Shown: piece after piece, positions 1-8,125 of the stretch
Position numbering within the stretch: the stretch's first letter is position 1
Layout of the letters: each line of letters begins with the position of its first letter
Assembly: GCA_016201185.1 (NCBI GenBank)
Contig: JACQDG010000045.1
Coordinates: 1 to 17,944, forward strand
DNA length: 17,944 nt
Direction: 5' to 3'
From: Acidobacteriota bacterium
GTDB taxonomy: Bacteria; Acidobacteriota; Terriglobia; Bryobacterales; JACQDG01
Position numbers and translations under genes: made by a program
Notes under the pieces: model-generated
Seen by the model: the letters and a program-made list of their open reading frames with translations, nothing else
The model's database searches: none
What the model was told of the DNA's origin: nothing

Positions 1-2248
1 CTGGACGTGATCTTTTCGGCTCTGGCTTCAAGGCTCAGCCTGTATTCCCGCCCCGGCGTCACCGCAAAATCGTGGGTGACCCCGGCGTAGAAAATGTTCT
101 CCGGGCGAACAAACTCCATTGCCAGCAGGTTGCCTGCGCCCTCGCTGCGCCGCTCCGCCCAAACCCCTTCCACCGGCCGGATCGCCCAATCGAGGCCGTA
201 ACCGAGCGGTGGTCGCTCCAGACTCCCGTTGACAAAGCCCTTATCCAACGGAGAAACCACTTCCCACAACCGCAGAGCCGGTTTGCTTCCTTCGGCCCGG
301 AAGAGCCGGTCGAAGGTCTCCCGGATCGCCTCCGGCTCAGGCGCTTCGCCGGGGCGAGACCGGGTCCGGCGGAAAACCTCGGGCAGCGCTTCCCACCGGC
401 CGCGATCGACTAAATACTGGAAATACTCTCGCAAACTTCCCTGACCTTCCGCCAGCTTCTCCAGGATCCGGCCAGGTTCCAGGCGGGCATTCCAGCAAAC
501 CTCCCACACGGCGCGCCGCCATTCAGGGGCCTGCCCAATCAGGGCGCCGAAGCGTTCCATGGCGCCGGCCCGGTCCCCCAGCCGGAGCCTCAGGTTGGCG
601 GCCTCCCACTGGCCCTGCCGGTTGTAAGGCTCGAGCTTCTCCGCGAGCGCCCCGGCGGCGAGCGCGGTTCCACGCTCCCCCCGCGCCTCCGCCGTTTGCG
701 CCAGTTCGCTCCACACCGCGGCGGCATAGGGATTGGCCGCCAGGGCCTGACGAAAAGCCTGCACGGCCTGGTCTGCCCGGCCCTCTTCGAGCGCCCGCCG
801 CCCGGCGGCGTAATACGCCTCGGCGTTCCAGCCGTCCAGGCCCCGGGGCTGGCTGGAAGCCACCGGCGCCGTCCATAAGCTCAGCGTTACCAGGGCCAGG
901 GCGAACAAAAAGGTTGCAGCCCTTCCGCAGCGGGTCGCCGCCTGGCGCTGGCCGGTGCTGCTGTCGAGCGCCCCCGCCGCGATTCCCATGAGCGCCGCGA
1001 GCAACCACAGAATGGCCGGCATGCGCAGAGGAAAATCGGCCGCCGCGTGCAGGAGAATGGCACCGGCTCCCGCCAAAGCGCCCAACGCCGCCGCCCTGCG
1101 CTCCGGAGCGGCGCTCTCGAGCCTGCGAAACTGCCGGGCCAGAAAGATCCCTGCCCCTGCAACCAGCAGCGCGCCGGCCGGAATTCCCCACTCCACGGCC
1201 GTCTCCAGATACTCATTGTGCGGATGATCGATGGAGTAGGCGGTGAGGTAAGGATGCGACCGGCGAAGAGCGTAAGGAAAGGCGCCCGCCCCGGCCCCGG
1301 TCCACGAATAGCGCCCCGCCGCGCGAACGGCATCGGCCCACATGGCCAGCCGCCCTTCTTTTTCCGCGGCCCACGCCTCCCGGCTCCAGCGTTGCCCCAG
1401 GCCCGCCAGTCCCATCCCGGAAACAATGAATATAGCCGCCAGCGCCGGCGCCACGGTTCTCCAAGCCGAGCGATGGGCCCGCCACTCGAGACTCGCCACG
1501 AGCAGGGTAGTAAAGGTAAGGCCCAGAATTCCCATGCGCGAGGAGGTACAGAGAATGGCCACGGCCGAAAGCAGTGCCGCCAAAGCCGCCATGGCGAACC
1601 GCCTCCCGCAGCGGCTGCCGACAAGCCCCAGCGCCAGCCCATAGCATCCCGCCAAACATGCCGCTGGGACGCGGGATCTAGCGGTATTAATAGGTACTGC
1701 CGCAGGACCAGCAAGGACTCCGCCACGGCCAGCGCCAGAACGGCGGCGCTCAACCAGCCGATGCCCTGGGTAGACCGTCGGCACAAATCCCGGGCCAGCA
1801 CGAAAAGAGCCGCCGCCGCCGCTGCCGTCAGGAACGCCCGCAGGGTGGCATAAGGATAAAGGCTGATCGTGGGCCTGACCCGAATCCCGGCCACAGCAAA
1901 CTCGGCGAGCTCGGCGGCCCGCTCCGGCGCCAGCAAGGCCAACAACCATGCCGGCAGCGGCGCCAGTTGCACGGCCATCCAGCCCAGGCCCAGCACGGCC
2001 CCCAGCGGCAAAGCGGCTCTTCCTGCGCTCCGGAACCGGACCACGCTCCAGCCCGCCAGCGCCAGAAATACCCAAGCCTCGGCCAAGGCCTGGCTTTCGT
2101 TCTTCGTCCCGACCCGTTCGAGGGCCAGCCACAGTAAGGGCCCCGCCACCGCCGCCGCAAACAATCCCGGCAGCACGCTTCGCTTATACGTAGTCCCGTC
2201 ACGGGTCTGGTAACAGCGCGTCGGCGCCGCGGCCGCACAATCCCGCAC
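1..2248 (-). CDS. O-antigen ligase / polysaccharide polymerase (Wzy_C family) with TPR and carbohydrate-binding-like C-terminus; frame-broken, 3' partial
   Basis: Likely an inner-membrane enzyme that polymerises or ligates surface polysaccharide. From an ATG at 2248 (a later GTG near 2190 is possible) the first ~185 codons encode several hydrophobic segments typical of the ligase N-terminus. Near 1650-1695 coding potential moves to another frame, which stays open to position 1. That second frame carries the family hallmarks: a SRMG motif after a membrane segment (about 1550) and DHPHNEYLETAVEWGIP at about 1185-1230, the conserved Wzy_C periplasmic histidine region. Next come alanine-rich helical repeats resembling TPRs (about 840-450). 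The last part (240-1) is a beta-rich stretch (NGSLE...GYGLDW...PGREYRLSLEARAE) like the carbohydrate-binding-type tail of acidobacterial O-antigen-ligase/TPR proteins. The usual GTYxNRNHFAG loop falls exactly in the broken patch, where GSTY and IN can still be read in two different frames. The sequence may be a pseudogene or contain indel errors. The family call is firm; intactness is not. Confidence 0.8.
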
Positions 2249-2346
2249 GCTTTGAATATCGGCAGAACCGCGCTGCCTCGGAAGAACATTAAAGAGATTG
2301 GCCGAAACGCCCGATCATACAGGTAACGGGGCAAGGAGAAACAGAA

Positions 2347-3045
2347 ATGAAAGGTCTCTCGGTCACGATGGTAATGATGCTGATCTCTTCCTCCGCCGTG
2401 TGGGCGGCCGAACCGGAGTTCATCGGCAACCTTCACACCGCAGGCATTGTGCTGACCAACTCGGTTCCCCTGCCGGATGGCGCCACGGTGCGGAGCGGCG
2501 ATCGTATCTCCACCCAGCCGGGCGCCGTAGCCCTCATCTTCCTCTCCTCGCGAGGCCGCCTCGAGCTGCGCTCTAATTCCGAGGCGCGGCTGGGCAACGG
2601 CAGCGTACAGCTCGAGCGCGGTGTCGTGGCTTCGAGCCATTTGGCCGTCGAGGCGGGCGGCTACACCGTTCGTCCACAAACCCCCGGCTCAGGCTGGTTC
2701 GCAGTCGCCAGGCGGGAAGGCCGCGTGGCGGTCGCCGCCCATCGCGGCGCTGTGCTGATCGTTTCCGCCGGCGCCCCGCCCGTTGTGGTCCCGGAGGGTT
2801 CTCTCGCCCAGCAACGGTCCGAACAATCACCGGCCCAGGAACAGCAGATCGAGCAGAAAGACCAACAGAAAGAAAAGCCCGCCAGACAAACCGCCGCCAA
2901 GAACGCCGGCTGGACCCTCGGCAATATGAGCCATGGCGCCAGCGTGGCCCTCGTGGTGGGCCTTGGTCTTGGCGTGGCGGCCGCCTCCGCCGGAGCCGCC
3001 ATGTCCCTACAAAGCGCCAGCAGCGGCCCCAGCAACAGCCGCTAG
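2347..3045 (+). CDS. FecR-domain exported protein with C-terminal membrane helix
   Basis: A 232-residue protein. Residues 1-20 form a signal peptide ending in AVWA before AE. Residues about 30-140 read as a FecR-type beta domain: a segment on entry of the signal (GATVRSGDRISTQPGA), then LIFLSSRGRLELRSNSEARL, then repeated short strands. Residues 150-185 are a Q/E/K-rich low-complexity linker, and residues 197-221 are a glycine/alanine-rich hydrophobic helix. No N-terminal anti-sigma portion and no neighbouring sigma factor are present, so a classical FecR iron-signalling role is unlikely. In acidobacteria such stand-alone FecR proteins are envelope proteins of unknown function. An AAGGAG site 8-10 bases before the ATG supports the start. 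It is divergent from the polysaccharide ligase, with 98 bases between the starts. Confidence 0.75.
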   Translation: MKGLSVTMVMMLISSSAVWAAEPEFIGNLHTAGIVLTNSVPLPDGATVRSGDRISTQPGAVALIFLSSRGRLELRSNSEARLGNGSVQLERGVVASSHLAVEAGGYTVRPQTPGSGWFAVARREGRVAVAAHRGAVLIVSAGAPPVVVPEGSLAQQRSEQSPAQEQQIEQKDQQKEKPARQTAAKNAGWTLGNMSHGASVALVVGLGLGVAAASAGAAMSLQSASSGPSNSR

Positions 3046-3113
3046 TCCTCTCTGCTCACCGCTTCCGGATAGCCGGGGCGAGTTAGCAGTCCTGCCGACA
3101 AACAAACCAAGTC

Positions 3114-3656
3114 TCAGTTGATAGGCTTCCCGTGTACGTCGATCGTAAACGGCTTTTCGTCCGGTTTGGACCGGGCAAAAAGGGAGTATTCGCCACAGCC
3201 CCCGGCGGCAATCTGAAACACCGGCGGCAGCACGTTCGTCGGCAGATTGTAGGTGGGCGTCTCTTTTTTCCAGACCGTGGTCGCCGTGCGCAGCGCCGCC
3301 CCAACCGCGGGAAACAGCGCCTGCAAACCCGGCTCCTTGATCTTGATCAGGCTGCCTCCGGCTGCCGCCCCCGCGCCCCACGAAGCATATTCCAGCCCCA
3401 GCAGCACCTTGCGCTGCCAGCTCGTCCTCGTCATCGCCGCCATCTGCTCCTGGATTTTGGACGGCAGCACCGGGCTGATCTCGCCCGACGCCGCCGCATA
3501 GACCAACCCTCCGGAGAGCGTCACGTTTTGTTCGGAACACACCTCCACACCGTATTGCGTGATCCCTGGAATCACCGCAGGCTGCGGCATGAGCGTAGCG
3601 CGCACCTGCGCCCAGGCAGCGCTTGCTGCCAGAAACAGTAGAAACGTTCGAATCAT
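3114..3656 (-). CDS. Exported protein of unknown function (180 aa)
   Basis: I do not recognise a family. The ATG at 3656 is chosen because GGAGG lies 6-8 bases upstream and because it begins a clean signal peptide (MIRTFLLFLAASAAWAQ, cleavage probably after AWA). The mature part has two cysteines (in EVCSEQN and AGGCGEYS) that could form a disulphide, and a glycine/alanine-rich hydrophobic stretch near residues 88-100 (ASWGAGAAAGG). It ends with a short strand-rich tail (KPFTIDVHGKPIN). It is probably the last gene of the unit begun by the 1219-residue fibre-like protein, 47 bases after the 206-residue gene. It may be a periplasmic or outer-surface accessory of that protein, which is inference from position and export signal only. 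Confidence 0.7.
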   Translation of the reverse strand: MIRTFLLFLAASAAWAQVRATLMPQPAVIPGITQYGVEVCSEQNVTLSGGLVYAAASGEISPVLPSKIQEQMAAMTRTSWQRKVLLGLEYASWGAGAAAGGSLIKIKEPGLQALFPAVGAALRTATTVWKKETPTYNLPTNVLPPVFQIAAGGCGEYSLFARSKPDEKPFTIDVHGKPIN

Positions 3657-3703
3657 GTCTTCCCTCCGTCTGCCCGCCGTCGCGCCCTCCGTCAAAGAGC
3701 TGA

Positions 3704-4324
3704 TTACTCCGGCTTGCGGGCCTGCGTCGGCGTGTGGGCGCCCAGCGGAACCTGAGCCGGGGAATATAGCCACGGCGGCACAAACGGGTGCGGCTTGTCA
3801 ACGGGAAACCCGTGCTGCAGCAGGTCATCCTGATAATCGGCGATGAAGCCGTTGGTGGCTTTGAGAATCGTGTCTGCGGAGGAGATCGCCCATCTCAGCC
3901 TCGGGGGATCCGTGAGCGGGCTGCCAGGGACCAGGCCGAAGTAGCCGTACTTCGTTTGGAAGAAGATCGGCTTGGGCACGTCGAATTGCGCCAGCAGGTC
4001 GAACTCCTTTGCGGCGTCCAACGGGTCGGCGCCAGGCGGCAGGTCGACGATCGAGATGAACTCCTGCTTCAGTTTTTCGCAGCGATCTCGTGCCGCCTGA
4101 TACTGGCCGTATGTCATGCCACGCTTGTAAAACTCGTCCAAGCTCGGCAGAACCCCGTAGATCAGATCGAAACCGGCCGGAGGAGGGGGCGGCGGCCCTG
4201 CGGTCAGCCATGGAGTCGGGTTAAACGGAGAAATAAACCACCACTTGCCATCCGGCCCCAGACCGTAATGGCCGCCGTTCTCCAGCTTCCAAGATTCGGG
4301 AATAGTATCCTTACCTGTCAACAT
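3704..4324 (-). CDS. Protein of unknown function (206 aa), middle gene of the fibre unit
   Basis: I do not recognise a family. The start at 4324 is preferred over an in-frame ATG at 4408 because AGGAG sits 9 bases upstream, while the longer form would add a non-conserved-looking, Cys/Arg-containing extension. No signal peptide or membrane helix is visible, so the product is probably cytoplasmic or carried out with a partner. Visible features are an aromatic N-terminus (GHYGLGPDGKWWFISPFNP), a run of six prolines near residue 43, a charged helix around 65-90 (YGQYQAARDRCEKLKQEF), and a GYFGLVPG segment followed by a helix with DTILKATNGFIADYQDDLLQ. It lies 94 bases after the stop of the 1219-residue gene on the same strand. 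A role as chaperone, assembly or substrate protein for the fibre is possible but unproven. Confidence 0.65.
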   Translation of the reverse strand: MLTGKDTIPESWKLENGGHYGLGPDGKWWFISPFNPTPWLTAGPPPPPPAGFDLIYGVLPSLDEFYKRGMTYGQYQAARDRCEKLKQEFISIVDLPPGADPLDAAKEFDLLAQFDVPKPIFFQTKYGYFGLVPGSPLTDPPRLRWAISSADTILKATNGFIADYQDDLLQHGFPVDKPHPFVPPWLYSPAQVPLGAHTPTQARKPE

Positions 4325-4418
4325 TTGGTTACTCTCCTTCTGCCGGGTCACAACGGGCCGGCAGCTGTAAGTCTTGGCTCCGGTTGATCGATCTGCTGGC
4401 TCAACCAACCAGGCCGCG

Positions 4419-7400
4419 CTACCGCTGGAACAGCACCATCGGTGGAACGTTGGTAATCACCGTTGTCAAGGCCCCGCAGCTAGACGGTAATACACCGGCG
4501 CTTCCGCTGTTGCCGGCCTGGGCATTGAGCTTTGTTGAGCCGTTGTTCAGCATTGCCTGAGCCTTTGATTCTGTCCCCAAAGACCGCAGCGTGAGTGTCG
4601 TCGAGTCCGTTGTCATAGCCACCCAGTAGGTGCCGGCGTTCAATGTTATGGGGCCGCTTGTGACAGTCTTCGAGTAGACGCCGGCGGTATTGATGTCCGG
4701 CGTGCCGCCGGCGCTCATCGTTCCAGAGCGCATAACGAGAGTGTTACAGGCCGCGTCATACAGTCCGATTTCAAGGCTCTTGCTAGCGCTGCTCGTTGCC
4801 ACAACCTCAAACGTGATCTGATTTATGCTGGCACTGAACGGCAGAACGAATTGCCAGACCCTCACTACGTTCGCAGAAAACGTCGCCGTGGCCCCGCTGC
4901 CTTGCGGCTGCTGGATCACGATGCCAAAGAAATAGCCCTGGTTTAGAGTGTTGACAATCTGTGGTTGATCCGCCACGACCATGGACCGATACGATGGCTG
5001 CGCTGCCCCTCCAGATGCCGGGCCGGCCTGAAACGTGTTGGCGCTTTGATTGCCCCGCGTGACGGTGAAAGTTCCATTCCCGGTTACCGGCGAGCCCGAG
5101 ACGCTGAAGTCGGACGGCATCGATAGGCCAACGCTGGTCACCGTACCGCCTGAATCGGCGGCGCAATTTGCGTTCCCGCTGGCCGCGATTCCAGTTGCGA
5201 AACTGCCCGCGCTGCATTGGGTCGGCGTCGCGGCCAGCGCTGACGCCGTGCTCGCATTGCCGCTCACCGCGGCGGTGATTGTCCCGGCGCTGAAGTTGCC
5301 ACTAGCGTCGCGCTTTACGATCGTGCTGGCGGTATTAGCGCTCGGCGCCGCGTTGGCGGCATTGGCTCCACGGGCCACGTTCGACGCCGTCACGCCGCCC
5401 ACCGTCGCCACAGTCGGGTTCGGGTAAGTCCCGCTCAAGTCCCCGGCCGCCGCTGGGCCGAAATTGCCCCGGATGTCCGGGCCAAAGAGGTGGATCGCAT
5501 AGCTGCCCGCGCTCGCGTTCGTCGATAGGACTCGCCCGAGAACCTGTCCGCTGGCCGGGTAGCTCGGTCCGGCGTCATGGCACTGGCCGCTGGTTATCGA
5601 GCTGATGCTTACGTAATCCCCCGCCGTGGTCGCCCCGTCGAAGTCGCAGGTCACTTGTCCTCGCGTTCCGACCTGCGCTTGCCCGGTCGTCCCCGCCCCG
5701 CTCACCGCCACCCCGATCGCCCCGCCGGTGTCGGACGTGCTGGTGATCACCACCGTCGAGGGAGCGCCCGTCAGTTTCGCCAGCCGGTTCGCCGTCGTTC
5801 CTGTGACGCTGGCATTGTTGTATTGCACCAGCAGGGCATTCGTGCCGAGCTGCAGGTTTCCTCCGAGGTTGCCGGAAATCGTGGGAGTGTTGATGGTCGG
5901 GCTGCCCTGCCGCACCACGGCCCCGGATCCCGTGGTCCCATCGATCAGGTTCGCCGCCGCAGGCTGGGCGCAGTTGGCGTTGCCGCTGGCGGCGATACCC
6001 GTGGCGAAGTTGTTCGCGCCGCACTGCGCGGGCGTAGCCGCCAGCGCCGTTGCCGTGCTGGCGTTGCCGGCGAGCCCAGCCGTGATCGTCCCGGCGCTGA
6101 AGTTCCCGGAGCCATCGCGCCGGACTATCGTGCTGGCCGTGTTATTGCTTGTCGCTGCATTGGCTGCGTTGACCCCGCTCGCCACGTTCGCCGCCGTAAC
6201 CCCGCCCACCTGGGCCACGGTGGGATTCGGATAGGTCCCTGCCAGGTCCCCCCCGGCCGCGCTCGACGGGGCCGATGTTCCGGACCGGTACCAGGCCAGC
6301 AGCGCGTCCCCCGCTTGCGGCGTCGCCGCGGCGGTGAAGGTGATTGTGCCGCCTGCCAGCGTGTAATCAATGCCCGTCTTCTGCACCACGCCGTTGCGTG
6401 TCAGCACCAGGCTGGCCGCCGGGCTCGGCCCGGGCGAAAGGGTGAACACCGTGTTTGTCCCGTCGATCGTGCCGCTCGGCGTTACCCCGTCCTGGAACAC
6501 CGGCACGCTCACGCTGCCACAACTGCCTCCTGCCGAGACAACGTTCCCGTTGGTGTCGAATTTCGCGCAGTCGTCCGTGGCCGTTGCCCCCGTGAACATC
6601 TGAAACTGCGTGCCGGTCCCGTGCTTCTGCCCCGCGGGCGGCTTCAGGAAGCCGCTCGGGTCCACGCTGGAAAGCACATTCCCGGAGCCGTCCTGCCATT
6701 CCTGCAAGTTCGTCGTTCCCTGCCCTGCCCCCGCCTTCACCCGGATGCGCGTCGCTCCTGTCGTCGGCGTCGGGTCGTTCACCAGCAGAGAGATGTTGAA
6801 CTGCATGTCTCCGGACCGCACGATCTGCAGCGGCGTGTCTTTGAAGTTCCCACTGTCGTCGTAGCGGTTGAAGTTGTACGCGTTGGCGAACGTCGACATG
6901 GAGAAGCGGTTCAGCCCGTCCACCTGGAAAAATAAGCTGGTGGCCGTCTCCCCGGGCCGCGCGGAAAAGAATGCTTCCGGGAAGAACACGCGTCCGGTGG
7001 AGGTGATCGAAGCCAGGAGATTGTCGTTGCTGTCGTGCCACTCCTGCAGGCTCGCCGCCTGTCCCGCCGCCCCCTTTACCACTAACCCGATATTGCTGGC
7101 GGCGCCGGTGTTGATCGTGTCGCTGGTGTTTTTCAGGGCCCCGATGCTGCCCGGCGTGACCGGGTCGCTACCGCCCGAGGCGTGGGTCGGGGCGTGCGGC
7201 CCCAGTTTCACGTCCGTGCGGTCCAGCGCGGCGTTGTCCACGGCGATCAGGCCGCTGGTGAAGTTCGCGTTGTTCCGCTGCGACAGCGACGTGCCCGAAT
7301 TCTGAAAGGTCTGGTAAAAGGGGCCGGCTCCGCCCGCCGACTGCGACTGCGCCCAGGTCAGGTTCCCTGTTCCGTCCGTTTGCAAGACCGTCCCCGGCAA

Positions 7401-8078
7401 CCCGTCCTGCGCCGGTAGCGTATAAGTAGTGCTGCCACTAAGAGGCGGAACCCGGAACCCTACGGCGTTCGGCCCCGTCCCGGAATGCAGTTCCAGCAGT
7501 GGACTGTTTCCCTGCCCCGCCCCGGCCCGCAGGATCTGCCGAGTCGCTCCGGTTCCCGCCGTGGCATCGTATACCTCCAGGGTCGAGGTAGGCGAAAAGA
7601 GAACTGCACCAACCCCCGTGTTGCCGCCCAGCGTGTAAATGTTCGCGGGAGCCGGTCCCGCGCCCGCCGGCGGCGCCGGGGCCGCCGCGCGAACCTGCCC
7701 GACCCGGATCGCCGTCGCGCTCGGCGGCACCACCCACGTTTCCATATAGCTAGTCTTGCCGTCCAGCAGGTAGTTCACCGTGTAGCTGCCACCGTCCGGG
7801 GATGCATTCCGGTTCGGGACCAGCGCCACCCGCAGCACCCCGTTGACCACCCGCACCGTCAGGGAGTTACCAGCTACCGCGGATCCATCCGCCGCCGTGA
7901 ATCCCTTCCAGCTCACCGTGATCTGCCCGCTGGCCGGCGATCCATCGGCATTGTAGAGCGTATCTTGAATGATAGTTGTTGTAATACCTTCAGCAATCCA
8001 CAACCAGCACAGAAGACCTGCCGCCAGGCGGCTCCAACGACCTCGCCCCCGCCGGATCACCGGCCTGTCCGCGATCAT
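4419..8078 (-). CDS. Large exported phage-tail-fibre-like repeat protein (1219 aa), probable surface fibre or adhesin
   Basis: Begins at ATG 8078 with GGAGG seven bases upstream. An Arg-rich N-terminus and hydrophobic core (RLAAGLLCWLWIAEG, residues ~18-32) give a signal peptide. Residues ~35-135 form a beta-rich domain with a DTLYNADGSPASGQITVSW segment, suggesting a carboxypeptidase-regulatory or tail-fibre entry domain. Residues ~180-480 hold three copies of a unit of the type AGAGQG-NLQEWQD-GNVLSSVDPSGFL. There is also a HAPTHASGGSDPVTPGSIGA segment, common in phage tail fibres. Residues ~610-705 and ~879-975 are two near-identical units starting GDLxGTYPNPTV and containing DxSGNFSAGTITA, followed by TALAATPxQC and ATGIAASGNANC. 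The C-terminal ~170 residues form a beta-sandwich-like domain (FGIVIQQPQ to the end) that could bind a ligand. No phage genes surround it, and the signal peptide points to Sec export rather than a virion part. Surface adhesion is an inference. It leads the unit with the 206- and 180-residue genes. Confidence 0.75.
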   Translation of the reverse strand: MIADRPVIRRGRGRWSRLAAGLLCWLWIAEGITTTIIQDTLYNADGSPASGQITVSWKGFTAADGSAVAGNSLTVRVVNGVLRVALVPNRNASPDGGSYTVNYLLDGKTSYMETWVVPPSATAIRVGQVRAAAPAPPAGAGPAPANIYTLGGNTGVGAVLFSPTSTLEVYDATAGTGATRQILRAGAGQGNSPLLELHSGTGPNAVGFRVPPLSGSTTYTLPAQDGLPGTVLQTDGTGNLTWAQSQSAGGAGPFYQTFQNSGTSLSQRNNANFTSGLIAVDNAALDRTDVKLGPHAPTHASGGSDPVTPGSIGALKNTSDTINTGAASNIGLVVKGAAGQAASLQEWHDSNDNLLASITSTGRVFFPEAFFSARPGETATSLFFQVDGLNRFSMSTFANAYNFNRYDDSGNFKDTPLQIVRSGDMQFNISLLVNDPTPTTGATRIRVKAGAGQGTTNLQEWQDGSGNVLSSVDPSGFLKPPAGQKHGTGTQFQMFTGATATDDCAKFDTNGNVVSAGGSCGSVSVPVFQDGVTPSGTIDGTNTVFTLSPGPSPAASLVLTRNGVVQKTGIDYTLAGGTITFTAAATPQAGDALLAWYRSGTSAPSSAAGGDLAGTYPNPTVAQVGGVTAANVASGVNAANAATSNNTASTIVRRDGSGNFSAGTITAGLAGNASTATALAATPAQCGANNFATGIAASGNANCAQPAAANLIDGTTGSGAVVRQGSPTINTPTISGNLGGNLQLGTNALLVQYNNASVTGTTANRLAKLTGAPSTVVITSTSDTGGAIGVAVSGAGTTGQAQVGTRGQVTCDFDGATTAGDYVSISSITSGQCHDAGPSYPASGQVLGRVLSTNASAGSYAIHLFGPDIRGNFGPAAAGDLSGTYPNPTVATVGGVTASNVARGANAANAAPSANTASTIVKRDASGNFSAGTITAAVSGNASTASALAATPTQCSAGSFATGIAASGNANCAADSGGTVTSVGLSMPSDFSVSGSPVTGNGTFTVTRGNQSANTFQAGPASGGAAQPSYRSMVVADQPQIVNTLNQGYFFGIVIQQPQGSGATATFSANVVRVWQFVLPFSASINQITFEVVATSSASKSLEIGLYDAACNTLVMRSGTMSAGGTPDINTAGVYSKTVTSGPITLNAGTYWVAMTTDSTTLTLRSLGTESKAQAMLNNGSTKLNAQAGNSGSAGVLPSSCGALTTVITNVPPMVLFQR
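5160..5443 (-). repeat. Repeat unit copy 2 inside the fibre gene (~95 codons)
   Basis: Encodes the second copy of the GDLSGTYPNPTV ... RDASGNFSAGTITA ... ATGIAASGNANC unit. It is nearly the same length as copy 1 and differs by scattered substitutions (for example VARGANAANAA versus VASGVNAANAA), so the duplication is not brand new. The two copies start about 0.81 kb apart. Confidence 0.85.
5967..6252 (-). repeat. Repeat unit copy 1 inside the fibre gene (~95 codons)
   Basis: Encodes GDLAGTYPNPTVAQVGG ... RDGSGNFSAGTITA ... ATGIAASGNANC, homologous to the unit at 5160-5443. Each unit carries two cysteines (in TPxQC and ANC) at matching positions, which could form one disulphide per unit in the exported protein. 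Confidence 0.85.
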
Positions 8079-8100
8079 GCTCTGGCCTCCGAAAATGAAA

Positions 8101-8125
8101 AACCCGAGCCGGTGCGGCTCGGGTT
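8101..8125 (-). terminator. Intrinsic-terminator-like hairpin in the leader of the fibre gene
   Basis: Read on the minus strand, a perfect 10-bp stem (AACCCGAGCC / GGCTCGGGTT) with a 5-base loop runs straight into TTTTTCATTTT, and then into GGAGG and the ATG at 8078. The T-run exists only on the minus-strand side; on the plus strand the stem is followed by GGGTCGG. It therefore does not serve the plus-strand peptidase gene. Its place between the likely promoter and the start codon suggests attenuation. Confidence 0.6.

Noticed and set aside
5577..6935. Long plus-strand open frame opposite the fibre gene
   Set aside because: The translation is Arg/Pro-rich low complexity with no motifs; the minus-strand frame has a signal peptide, repeats and a ribosome binding site.
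4419..8078. Prophage or tailocin remnant
   Set aside because: Apart from fibre-like repeats there is no capsid, tail tube, baseplate, integrase, holin or lysin gene, and the protein has a Sec signal peptide.
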